In this document: positions 8,496 to 15,700 of the stretch, piece after piece
Position numbering within the stretch: position 1 is the first letter of the stretch
Layout: each line of letters begins with the position of its first letter
Source of the DNA: Oscillospiraceae bacterium
Lineage (GTDB): Bacteria > Bacillota > Clostridia > Oscillospirales > Oscillospiraceae
DNA length: 64,000 nt
Direction: 5' to 3'
Assembly: GCA_017432615.1 (NCBI GenBank)
Contig: JAFRIV010000030.1
Span: 1-64,000, forward strand
Translations under genes and position numbers: made by a program
Notes under the pieces: generated by a model
What the model was told of the DNA's origin: nothing
Databases searched by the model: none
What the model saw: only the letters and a program-made list of their open reading frames with translations

Positions 8496-9946
8496 TTTGC
8501 TTGCTTCTCCTCAGTTTCTCCCTCGTCCGGTTCATAGGGCATTTGGATCACGATCTCTGTTTCTTCCCCCATAACACTGTGAATGGTAAACGTACAGCGC
8601 TCACCATACAGCAGTTTCAGTCGCTTGTAGGCTGCAACCAGTCCGAAGCCCGGCATAGCATCGCTTTGCATTCCTTCCTGAATGGCGGCAAGAGTCTCCT
8701 CTGTCATGCCCATACCGGTGTCTTTTACCCGAAGCGTCACATAGGATGCGTCCCTCGTTCCTTCAATCAGGATCGCCCCGCCGCCCCGCTTGAGCTTGAT
8801 ACCATGGTAAAGCGCATTTTCTACCAAGGGTTGAAGTGTCAGCTTGGGAATACGGCATGCTTTGCATGTTTCATCGATACGGATCTGATAACTCAGGATA
8901 TCACGGTACCTTACCTGCTGGATCTCCAGATAGCTGCGGATGTGGCGCTCCTCCTCTTGCAATGTAATAATATCCTTGCCGTTGCTGAGGAATGATCGGA
9001 AGTAATTGGAAAGGCTGATGACCATTTCCTCCGCCTCTCCCGTCTTCCCAGTTTCAATCAGCCAGACAATAGTATCCAGCGTGTTATATAGAAAGTGGGG
9101 GCTGATCTGAGCCTGGATCAGTGCCAGTTCCATCCCCCGCAGGCGGATCTGTTCTTCATTGTAAAGCCGCATCTGCACATTGATCTGTTCCACCATTTGT
9201 TCCAGCCCGTTGCTGAGAGTCTGAAGTTTTTCATCCTCCGCGCAGATTGGCTGACGGGCATTCAAGTCCCCGCAGCCGATCTCTTTCACGCGGGTGTAAA
9301 GTGCATCGATCGGTTCGGTAATGCTCTCGGCAATGCGAAAAGTCTTTCGTGTCGTCCGCACCAGAAACAGCGCCACTACCCCTGCAACCGCAAAAATCTC
9401 GAACACAAGAATAAGGATAATACGCGATTGCATATTGGCCAGCACACCGGCTTCATAGTAAAGATAAGTATAGATATATTGTTCAATCAGCTCCGTGATT
9501 ACATACACATTGGCTTCCAGCAGATGCATCCTGGCATCATACCCGTCTGCACCGCGGATTTCCAGAATTCTGTTGCGCAGATTGTCGCAGAGGTTCAGAA
9601 CGCTGCGGATCGTACGATACCCTTCCCTGTTCGTGGTTCTGCCCAGCAACGTATAGGCAAGGTCACGGGCTGTGTCAACCTCCTCCAGAGGCAGAGTATC
9701 ACTGCTGCCGCTGACAAAGGAATACATTTTCAGATCCACTTCGTCTTTGAAGTTGTGGTTAAATCGGGAGGCTGTAGTTATATTCCCGCTTACCTGGGCA
9801 TACTGTATTGTGTAAATCACAAATACCGACAGAATCACAGCTGTCATGATGATAAAAGGAATCAGCATCTGTCGGATCAGGCTTCGAAGCTGAACATCGA
9901 TCGATCGGCTGCCGGGATCCGCTGCCTTACGGTACAGGCTCTTCAT
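8492..9946 (-). CDS. Sensor histidine kinase, LytS/YesM type
   Basis: Membrane kinase of 484 residues. TM1 spans about 27-49, a small extracellular part 50-172, TM2 about 174-197, then HAMP and a His_kinase domain with phospho-acceptor His in SPHFLYNTLD (about H284). The HATPase N box is LQPLVENALYHG (371-382). The extracellular part is short and helical, too small for a dCACHE sensor, which fits sensing through a partner binding protein. The start at 9946 is chosen over an upstream one because GGAGGG lies eight bases before it; this gives a 20-base overlap with the regulator gene. Its stop overlaps the lipoprotein start. It should phosphorylate the regulator at 9927-10733 when the lipoprotein binds sugar; this is inference from gene order. 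Confidence 0.9.
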   Translation of the reverse strand: MKSLYRKAADPGSRSIDVQLRSLIRQMLIPFIIMTAVILSVFVIYTIQYAQVSGNITTASRFNHNFKDEVDLKMYSFVSGSSDTLPLEEVDTARDLAYTLLGRTTNREGYRTIRSVLNLCDNLRNRILEIRGADGYDARMHLLEANVYVITELIEQYIYTYLYYEAGVLANMQSRIILILVFEIFAVAGVVALFLVRTTRKTFRIAESITEPIDALYTRVKEIGCGDLNARQPICAEDEKLQTLSNGLEQMVEQINVQMRLYNEEQIRLRGMELALIQAQISPHFLYNTLDTIVWLIETGKTGEAEEMVISLSNYFRSFLSNGKDIITLQEEERHIRSYLEIQQVRYRDILSYQIRIDETCKACRIPKLTLQPLVENALYHGIKLKRGGGAILIEGTRDASYVTLRVKDTGMGMTEETLAAIQEGMQSDAMPGFGLVAAYKRLKLLYGERCTFTIHSVMGEETEIVIQMPYEPDEGETEEKQAK

Positions 9947-10733
9947 GCGTTTTTCCCTCCCCGCTGCGGTACTCGCTGGGGGTGCATCCCTGCTGTTTTT
10001 TGAAAACAGAACTGAAGTACCGCGGGTCCCGATACCCGACTGCGAAAGCAATCTCTCCGGAGCGTTTGTTAGTCTGACGCAGAAGCTGCTTGGCCTGCCG
10101 AATCCGTTTTTCCGTCAGATACTCGACAAAAGAACTGCCTACTCTCTGTCCAAACACGGCGCTCAGATAGTTTGCGCTTACATTGACCGCTTTTGCCACT
10201 GCGTGGAGAGAAATATCTTCCTCACAAAAATGGGCATCAATATAGCGCAGCGCATCCTCCACAATTTCTCCGCTCCCTGTTTTTTCGAAAGGAGTATCAG
10301 GCTGTACAGTACTTTCTTCCTGTGTTAATTGCAGCAGCAGTGCACGTCGATGCTGTTCTTCTTCTATCCGTGCTCTTGTTGTCTTCAGCGCCTCAATCAG
10401 TTTTGTGCGTGTTACAGGTTTCAGGAGGTACTGGTCGGCCTGCATTTCAATAGCCTGCCTGGCATATTCAAAATCATCATAGCCGCTGATAAAAATAATC
10501 TTCGTTTCCGGTAATTCCTCCCGAACATGGCGGGCAAAGGTCAGCCCATCCATAAACGGCATACGAATATCGGTTAAAACCAGATCCGGGCGGATGGTGC
10601 GTACCATCTCCAGTGCTGTCTCACCATCGGATGCCTCTCCGGAAAAAAGAAAACCGCACGACTCCCAGGGGATGCTGTCACGAAGCGCTTCGCGGACGAT
10701 CACTTCATCCTCGGCAAGAAATACTTTCAGCAC
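9927..10733 (-). CDS. Response regulator, YesN type (REC + AraC DNA-binding)
   Basis: Cytoplasmic transcription regulator of 268 residues. Its receiver domain has acidic pocket EDE and phospho-acceptor Asp55 in LTDIRMP. The C-terminal AraC domain has two helix-turn-helix units, SLHAVAKAVNVSANYLSAVF and GEIAFAVGYRDPRYFSSVF. I place the start at the GTG at 10733 and reject the GTG at 10742, because the latter lies inside the Shine-Dalgarno GGGAGG (10747-10742), which is eight bases from 10733. It is the first gene of the regulator-kinase-lipoprotein operon. Its own promoter (10781-10809) is back to back with that of the second sugar transporter. The 17-bp box at 10818-10834 lies between them, so self-regulation is likely. 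Confidence 0.9.
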   Translation of the reverse strand: MLKVFLAEDEVIVREALRDSIPWESCGFLFSGEASDGETALEMVRTIRPDLVLTDIRMPFMDGLTFARHVREELPETKIIFISGYDDFEYARQAIEMQADQYLLKPVTRTKLIEALKTTRARIEEEQHRRALLLQLTQEESTVQPDTPFEKTGSGEIVEDALRYIDAHFCEEDISLHAVAKAVNVSANYLSAVFGQRVGSSFVEYLTEKRIRQAKQLLRQTNKRSGEIAFAVGYRDPRYFSSVFKKQQGCTPSEYRSGEGKTHEEPVP

Positions 10734-10780
10734 GAAAAACACCTCCCAAACACGTGTACAGGGTAAACTTCCTCACGAGC

Positions 10781-10809
10781 ATTGTACCTGTACTGGTATA
10801 AAAAAGCAA
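10781..10809 (-). promoter_or_regulatory. Promoter of the regulator-kinase-lipoprotein operon
   Basis: Minus strand -35 TTGCTT (10809-10804), 17-base spacer, -10 TACAAT (10786-10781), about 48 bases before the GTG start. The shared 17-bp box begins eight bases upstream of this -35. Confidence 0.6.
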
Positions 10810-10817
10810 CACAGAAT

Positions 10818-10834
10818 CGTAAAATATTCAACAA
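10818..10834 (+). promoter_or_regulatory. 17-bp regulatory box shared with the ytfQ-like promoter
   Basis: CGTAAAATATTCAACAA is identical to the minus-strand sequence 5022-5006. It ends 18 bases before the -35 of the second transporter promoter, with its core half-site 23 bases away; at the ytfQ-like promoter the core half-site is 24 bases from the -35. A weaker second half-site may lie around 10840-10851. It is the likely target of the regulator at 9927-10733. Confidence 0.6.
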
Positions 10835-10852
10835 TTCCAATGATAAAAAGAA

Positions 10853-10881
10853 TTGACGATTTTGCCATTTCGTGGTTTATT
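10853..10881 (+). promoter_or_regulatory. Promoter of the second sugar ABC operon
   Basis: TTGACG (10853-10858), 17-base spacer, TTTATT (10876-10881). The -10 is weak, as expected for an activated promoter. A GTGG just upstream of the -10 is shared with the ytfQ-like promoter. Confidence 0.5.
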
Positions 10882-10889
10882 ATTATATA

Positions 10890-10901
10890 GGACTATTGTC
10901 C
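10890..10901 (+). promoter_or_regulatory. Leader dyad GGAC-N4-GTCC of the second sugar operon
   Basis: GGACTATTGTCC near the expected transcript start, followed by AAAAATATCTAAGAAAGAGG, almost the same as the ytfQ-like leader. It could be an operator or an RNA element that both transcripts carry. Confidence 0.5.
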
Positions 10902-10931
10902 AAAAATATCTAAGAAAGAGGTATGGAAAAC

Positions 10932-12053
10932 ATGAAAAAAATCCTGGCACTTATTCTGGCACTTACCATGATCCTGAGCCTTGGGATCACCGCAAGCGCG
11001 GCCAACGACAAGATTAAGATCGGTATCTCCATTTGGAGCTCCACAGATACGCTTGGCAGTGAATGCAAGCGTATTATCGATGCTGCTGCTGACGCACTGG
11101 GGGTTGAAACGCAGTGGGTCGACCAGGCTCATATCTCCGAGCAGGTCACAGCATCTGCTGAGACCCTCGCTTTGGCCGATTGTGACGGTATTATTATCTG
11201 CAACTCCGCTTCCGCAGAAATGGGCTCTGTCATCAAGACCTGTGATGAGAACGAAGTCTATGTTGCACAATTCTTCCGTGTAATCGATCCGGAAGCCAAC
11301 CCTGACGAGTATGCACAGGCATGTGCTTCTCCCTACTATGTAGGTGCCGTGCATGAATCCGAGTTTGATAACGGCAAAACGCTTGTCACCATTCTTGCCG
11401 ACAAGGGTTGCCGCAAGATCGGTCTCGAAGGCTGGGAACCGGGCGATGCGACCTTCCTCGGCCGTTGGGCTGGCTACCAGGCTGGTGTAGAAGAGTGGAA
11501 TGCCGCACATGCCGATGATCCTGTCACTCTCCTTGAGCCTCAGTATGGCCGCACCACCACCGACACCGGCCGTGCTACCGCAGAAGCCATTATCCAGGCT
11601 AACCCTGACATTGATGCTCTGATCGTTGCAGGCGGCGGCGGTGATACCCTTCTCGGCGCCATTGCAGGCATCGAAGGTCTCGGCCTCACAGGGAAGATTG
11701 CTGTTGCCTCTACCGACTTCCTCCCTGACCTTGATGTGAAGCTGGAAACCGGTGCTATGGCCGCTGAGTCCGGCGGACATTACGCTGATCCGTTCTTCGC
11801 TTTCCTGATGGTCTACAATGCTATTAAGGGCAATTATGAAGTTTCTACCGACGGTTTCTATGATATGGTCTTCCCGTACATGTTTGTTGCTTCCCCTGAA
11901 GACTATGCCGCCTACGGTCAGTACTTCACCGGCACTGAGCTTCCGTACTACACCGATGAGATCGTTGCTCTTGCTGACATGAGCTATGACGATCTTGCTG
12001 CTGCATGCGCAGAGCTGTCCGTTGCTGACGTTGTTGCACGTCACGCCGGTTGA
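10932..12053 (+). CDS. Sugar ABC transporter substrate-binding protein (Peripla_BP_4)
   Basis: Exported binding protein of 373 residues with a signal peptide MKKILALILALTMILSLGI...ASA (about 23 residues). The mature protein opens KIKIGISIW and has the two-lobed Peripla_BP_4 pattern: a DGIIICNSAS segment, a KIGLEGWEPGDATFLGRWAGYQAG segment and DALIVAGGGGDTLLGAIAGIEG. It is only distantly related to YtfQ, so the sugar is not evident. The ATG at 10932 is preferred over 10923 because AGAGG is ten bases from the former and one base from the latter. It is the first gene of a four-gene operon (binding protein, permease, ATPase, permease) divergent from the sensor operon. It shares its promoter box and leader with the ytfQ-like operon, so both probably respond to the same signal. 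Confidence 0.87.
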   Translation: MKKILALILALTMILSLGITASAANDKIKIGISIWSSTDTLGSECKRIIDAAADALGVETQWVDQAHISEQVTASAETLALADCDGIIICNSASAEMGSVIKTCDENEVYVAQFFRVIDPEANPDEYAQACASPYYVGAVHESEFDNGKTLVTILADKGCRKIGLEGWEPGDATFLGRWAGYQAGVEEWNAAHADDPVTLLEPQYGRTTTDTGRATAEAIIQANPDIDALIVAGGGGDTLLGAIAGIEGLGLTGKIAVASTDFLPDLDVKLETGAMAAESGGHYADPFFAFLMVYNAIKGNYEVSTDGFYDMVFPYMFVASPEDYAAYGQYFTGTELPYYTDEIVALADMSYDDLAAACAELSVADVVARHAG

Positions 12054-12071
12054 TTATTAACCGAATTCCCG

Positions 12072-12103
12072 GGGTGCGGGTCTTTGACCCGCTCCCTTTT
12101 TTT
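12072..12103 (+). terminator. Stem-loop with T-run between binding protein and permease
   Basis: GGG-T-GCGGGTC / GACCCGC-T-CCC stem with a TTT loop (12072-12096) followed by seven T. It looks like a full intrinsic terminator inside the operon, so permease and ATPase expression depends on read-through. Confidence 0.75.
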
Positions 12104-12125
12104 AAGCAGGGAGGAAACGCAAAAC

Positions 12126-13076
12126 ATGTCAAAAACACTTGAGAAGCTGAAAGCCAGCCGATACTACGGGCTTGTTCTGCTCGGCGCCATGCTTCTGTTT
12201 TTCTATGGGGTCTTTAAGATCCTGACCCCGGGGAACTTCGGTTCCCTCAGCAATCTGTATACTTATCTGCAGTCTTCCATCATTTACTCCGTGGGCGGAT
12301 GCGGGTTATACTTTATTGTGGTAATGGGGCTGTTTGATTTCGCCGTAGGCGCAAATATCGTGCTTTCATCCATTGTAGGGGTAATCCTGTCCAGTAAGTT
12401 TGGCTATGCAGGTTTTATCCTCGGTTGTCTGGGCTGCGGCACTCTGATCGGCTTTCTCATCGGCATGCTCTACAACAATCTGAATGTTCCATCCATGATT
12501 GTAACCGTTGGCCTTATGCTGATTTTTGAAAGCGTTGCCGTCTTCGTGGCCGGCGGCGTCAAACAGACGCTTGCTCCGGAACTTCGTTTCTTTTCCGGGG
12601 CCCCCGGCAACATCATTCTGGCAGGGCTGGCCTTTCTTCTGATGTATTTCATTTTGAACTATACCAAGATCGGTACATACTGCAACGCGATCGGCAGCAA
12701 CGAATTCACCGCTAAAAACATGGGCATCAATGTGAAAAAGTATAAACTCATCGGCTTTATGCTTTTACACTTCTTTGTGGGTATTATGGCTATCCTGACG
12801 GTTTCCTACGGCACCACAATGACAGCTCTCACCGGCATGAGCACTATGAGCCGTAACTTTCAGCCTCTGATGGGTACTTTCTTCGGTGTTGCCTTCCGAA
12901 AGTACAAAATGCCCATTACTGCCATCATTGTGGGGGAATTTATTATCTCCATCATCTTTAACGGCTTTGTTGCTCTCGGTGCTCCGACAACGATCCAGAA
13001 TGTTGTTACCGGCGGTGCACTGCTGGTGATTGTTTCTCTTACCGCCCGTGGCGGTAAGGGCAGTGTTGTAAAGTGA
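12126..13076 (+). CDS. Sugar ABC transporter permease (BPD_transp_2)
   Basis: Membrane permease of 316 residues in the RbsC-like family, with about eight to ten hydrophobic helices. The motif MGLFDFAVGANIVLSSIVG replaces the usual GGIDLSVG. A later GMSTMSRNFQPLMGTFFGV segment lies where the family contacts its ATPase. The start at 12126 is chosen because GGGAGG lies 11 bases upstream; an ATG at 12084 has no ribosome site and falls in the stem-loop region. It pairs with the permease at 14604-15581; the ATPase gene lies between the two permease genes, an unusual order for this class. Substrate unknown, inferred to be a sugar. Confidence 0.85.
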   Translation: MSKTLEKLKASRYYGLVLLGAMLLFFYGVFKILTPGNFGSLSNLYTYLQSSIIYSVGGCGLYFIVVMGLFDFAVGANIVLSSIVGVILSSKFGYAGFILGCLGCGTLIGFLIGMLYNNLNVPSMIVTVGLMLIFESVAVFVAGGVKQTLAPELRFFSGAPGNIILAGLAFLLMYFILNYTKIGTYCNAIGSNEFTAKNMGINVKKYKLIGFMLLHFFVGIMAILTVSYGTTMTALTGMSTMSRNFQPLMGTFFGVAFRKYKMPITAIIVGEFIISIIFNGFVALGAPTTIQNVVTGGALLVIVSLTARGGKGSVVK

Positions 13077-13088
13077 GGAGGGATAATT

Positions 13089-14588
13089 ATGGATAAGAAA
13101 CCTCTCCTTATTGCCGAACATATTGACAAACGTTTTGGTATTACGCATGCCGTCAACGATGTCTCTCTGACCATCGATGCCGGAGAAATCCGAGGTCTCA
13201 TTGGGGAAAACGGGTCCGGAAAAAGCACATTTTCTCAGATGTTATGCGGCATTTATACTATCGGAGGCGGCTCCTTCACCCTTGATGGAGAAAAACTGCA
13301 TATTCGTAATCAGGTGGAAGCTAACAATGTCGGTATTGCCATAATTGTGCAGGAGATGGGGACGCTCTCCGGTCTCACTGTGGCGGAAAACATTTTCCTC
13401 GGCCATGAAGAGCCATTTATGCACTTCGGGATCAAAGATACCGGGGCGATGAACCGGGAAGCTCAGCGCTTGCTCAATGAGTACGGTTTTGGACGGATCA
13501 AAGCTGCCGATATGATCGATCACTATAATTTTGAAGACCGCAAACTGGTGGAAATTGTCAAAGCGACCTACAGCAAGCCGAAGATCCTTGTAGTTGATGA
13601 GACGACGACGGCTCTATCACAAAATGGTCGTCTGGAACTGTACAAAATTATGGATGCCGTCCGTGCTGACAATCGCACGGTAATCTTCATCAGTCACGAC
13701 CTGGGTGAAGTGCTTGCACATACCGACAGTGTCTCCGTACTTCGTGACGGCGAGTATATTGATACCGTTCGTTCTTCTGACGTGACGGAAGATGACCTGA
13801 AGAGGCTGATGGTTGGCCGCGAGATCGGCTCCGCCTACTACCGCACAGATTATGGCCAGAAGATTTCGGAAGAGGTTGTCCTCAAAGTAGAGAACGTCAG
13901 CGTTCCCAAAGAAATCCGCAATATTAGTTTCTCCCTTCATAAAGGAGAAATCCTTGGATTCGGCGGTCTTTCCGAATGCGGTATGCACGAAGTCGGAAAG
14001 GCGATCTTCGGCGCTTCCTGGGACAGGTCCGGCAGCGTCACCCTTGCCGATGGAACCGTTATCAGCAATATTCCTACAGCCATTCGTCATTCGATTGCCT
14101 ACGCTTCGAAAGACAGAGACAATGAATCGATCATTCTGAATGAATCGATCCGCAACAACGTGGTGCTTCCGTCCATCGACGATCTGGCAAATCGTGGTCT
14201 TCTGAATCAGCGCAAACTCACACAATTTGCCGAGAAGCATGCTGCCGATATGCAGACGAAGATGCAGAATGTAAATCAGTTTGTCTCTGATCTGTCCGGC
14301 GGCAATAAGCAGAAGGTGGTTTTGGCCCGTTGGATCGGAAAAGGCAGTGACATCCTGGTGCTGGACTCTCCGACGCGCGGTATCGATGTAAAAGTCAAAC
14401 AGGCTATCTATGCGCTGATGTCGGAGCTGAAAGAACAGGGCAAATCCATCATTATGATCTCGGAAGAGATCCCTGAATTGCTTGGTATGGCTGACAGGAT
14501 CCTCATCATGAAAGACGGTGTGATCAACGGAGAATTTCTCCGCCATCCCGAATTAAGTGAAGAAGATCTGATTGAAAAAATGGTGTAA
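13089..14588 (+). CDS. Sugar ABC transporter ATP-binding protein (two-domain, RbsA/MglA class)
   Basis: Cytoplasmic double-domain ATPase of 499 residues. Domain 1 has Walker A GENGSGKST near residue 40 and Walker B ILVVDETTTAL with the catalytic Glu, but its signature LSGGQ is replaced by a YNFEDRKLVEIV stretch. Domain 2 has a degenerate Walker A (GGLSECGMHEVG), an intact signature LSGGNKQK, and Walker B ILVLDSPTRG in which the usual Glu is Ser. One composite ATP site therefore looks active and the other dead, a stronger asymmetry than in the YtfR-like paralogue at 2281-3798. Ribosome site GAGGAGGG precedes the ATG. Flanked by its two permeases in one operon. Confidence 0.9.
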   Translation: MDKKPLLIAEHIDKRFGITHAVNDVSLTIDAGEIRGLIGENGSGKSTFSQMLCGIYTIGGGSFTLDGEKLHIRNQVEANNVGIAIIVQEMGTLSGLTVAENIFLGHEEPFMHFGIKDTGAMNREAQRLLNEYGFGRIKAADMIDHYNFEDRKLVEIVKATYSKPKILVVDETTTALSQNGRLELYKIMDAVRADNRTVIFISHDLGEVLAHTDSVSVLRDGEYIDTVRSSDVTEDDLKRLMVGREIGSAYYRTDYGQKISEEVVLKVENVSVPKEIRNISFSLHKGEILGFGGLSECGMHEVGKAIFGASWDRSGSVTLADGTVISNIPTAIRHSIAYASKDRDNESIILNESIRNNVVLPSIDDLANRGLLNQRKLTQFAEKHAADMQTKMQNVNQFVSDLSGGNKQKVVLARWIGKGSDILVLDSPTRGIDVKVKQAIYALMSELKEQGKSIIMISEEIPELLGMADRILIMKDGVINGEFLRHPELSEEDLIEKMV

Positions 14589-14603
14589 GGGAGGGTAAGC
14601 AAG

Positions 14604-15581
14604 ATGAATAATGAAACCATTCGGGAACCGTCCAGGTTCCGGGATAAACTCCGGGCTTTCTTCGGCAGCGATTCCTTCAAAGGCCTGCTTCCCTTCATCG
14701 GCCTTGTGGTCATCATCATTGTGATGAATATCCTGACGCAAGGCAAGATCCTGACCGCCAAGCGTCTTCGTCTGTTACTGTCTCAGGTCTATTATCCGAT
14801 GATCGTGGCTACCGGCGTATTCTTTGTGATGACACTCGGCTCCATTGACTTTACGGAGGGCTCCACTTTGGGGCTTGCCTCTATCGTCATCAGCAAACTG
14901 TCCTTTTACAGCATCCCGCTGGCTATTCTCGGCGGCATACTTACAGGCGCTGCCATCGGTGCAATCAATGGCTTTTTCCATGTAAAATTCAAGCTGCAGA
15001 GCTTCATCATCACCATTTGCACGATGTATCTTTTCCGCGGTGTTTGTGCATATATGACCACGGAAACGGCTGTGCCCGCCAGCGCCGCCATTAAGGCATT
15101 GGATCAGAACTGGCTGAAGATTACCATCACGGTCGCTGTGCTGGTGATTGCCTGGTTCCTCTTCCGCTTTACCAGGATTGGAAATGATGTAAAAGCCGTC
15201 GGATCCGGAGAGACAGCCGCGCGTTTTTCCGGCGTCCACACCGACAGGGTAAAGTTCCTGGTCTTTGTAGCCGCCGGAGCCCTGACCGGTCTTGCCGCCT
15301 TTGTCAACGTAATCAAAGTAGGTTCCATTACCTCTACTGCAGGCAACCAGTTGGAAACGCAGATCCTGATCTCCCTTGTTTTGGGCGGATTGCCGATCAC
15401 CGGCGGCGCCAAGGTGCGGTTTTCCAATATTGTCGTCGGTACACTGATGTACACCATTTTAAACAACGGCCTTGTTATGATGGGGTTTGAAAGCCAGACG
15501 CAGCAGCTGATCAAAGGCATCATTTTCCTGCTGTTTGTTGCCCTGACAATTGACCGCAAGGCGCTGAAAGTCATTAAGTAG
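14604..15581 (+). CDS. Sugar ABC transporter permease (BPD_transp_2)
   Basis: Second membrane permease of the operon, 325 residues, RbsC-like. It shows MTLGSIDFTEGSTLGLASIV in the position of the family motif GGIDLSVG, and LVLGGLPITGGAKVRFSNIVVG near residue 265 as the ATPase-contact loop. The ribosome site GGGAGGG lies just upstream of the ATG, 15 bases after the ATPase stop. It should heterodimerise with the permease at 12126-13076. Downstream is a long inverted repeat (15612-15662) shared with the convergent gene. The substrate is unknown. Confidence 0.85.
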   Translation: MNNETIREPSRFRDKLRAFFGSDSFKGLLPFIGLVVIIIVMNILTQGKILTAKRLRLLLSQVYYPMIVATGVFFVMTLGSIDFTEGSTLGLASIVISKLSFYSIPLAILGGILTGAAIGAINGFFHVKFKLQSFIITICTMYLFRGVCAYMTTETAVPASAAIKALDQNWLKITITVAVLVIAWFLFRFTRIGNDVKAVGSGETAARFSGVHTDRVKFLVFVAAGALTGLAAFVNVIKVGSITSTAGNQLETQILISLVLGGLPITGGAKVRFSNIVVGTLMYTILNNGLVMMGFESQTQQLIKGIIFLLFVALTIDRKALKVIK

Positions 15582-15611
15582 TATTCGAAAGAGTATCTTC
15601 GGAAAAGCGAA

Positions 15612-15662
15612 GGGGCTGTGAAGAAAAGGAGAGGAAAAAACTCACCTGGACTTCACAGCCCC
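15612..15662. terminator. Terminator between convergent genes
   Basis: Twelve-base perfect inverted repeat GGGGCTGTGAAG / CTTCACAGCCCC separated by 27 bases, flanked by an outer GTATCTT/AAGATAC pair (15592-15680). It can serve the sugar operon and the convergent 15701-17242 gene. Confidence 0.6.
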
Positions 15663-15700
15663 AAACCATATAAAAGATACTGTTTTGACAGACAGGTTAC

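Noticed and set aside
10893-12044. Minus-strand frame opposite the second sugar-binding protein gene
   Set aside because: Shadow of a real gene caused by codon bias; the same happens at 29973-31112 and 39593-40570 opposite other binding proteins.
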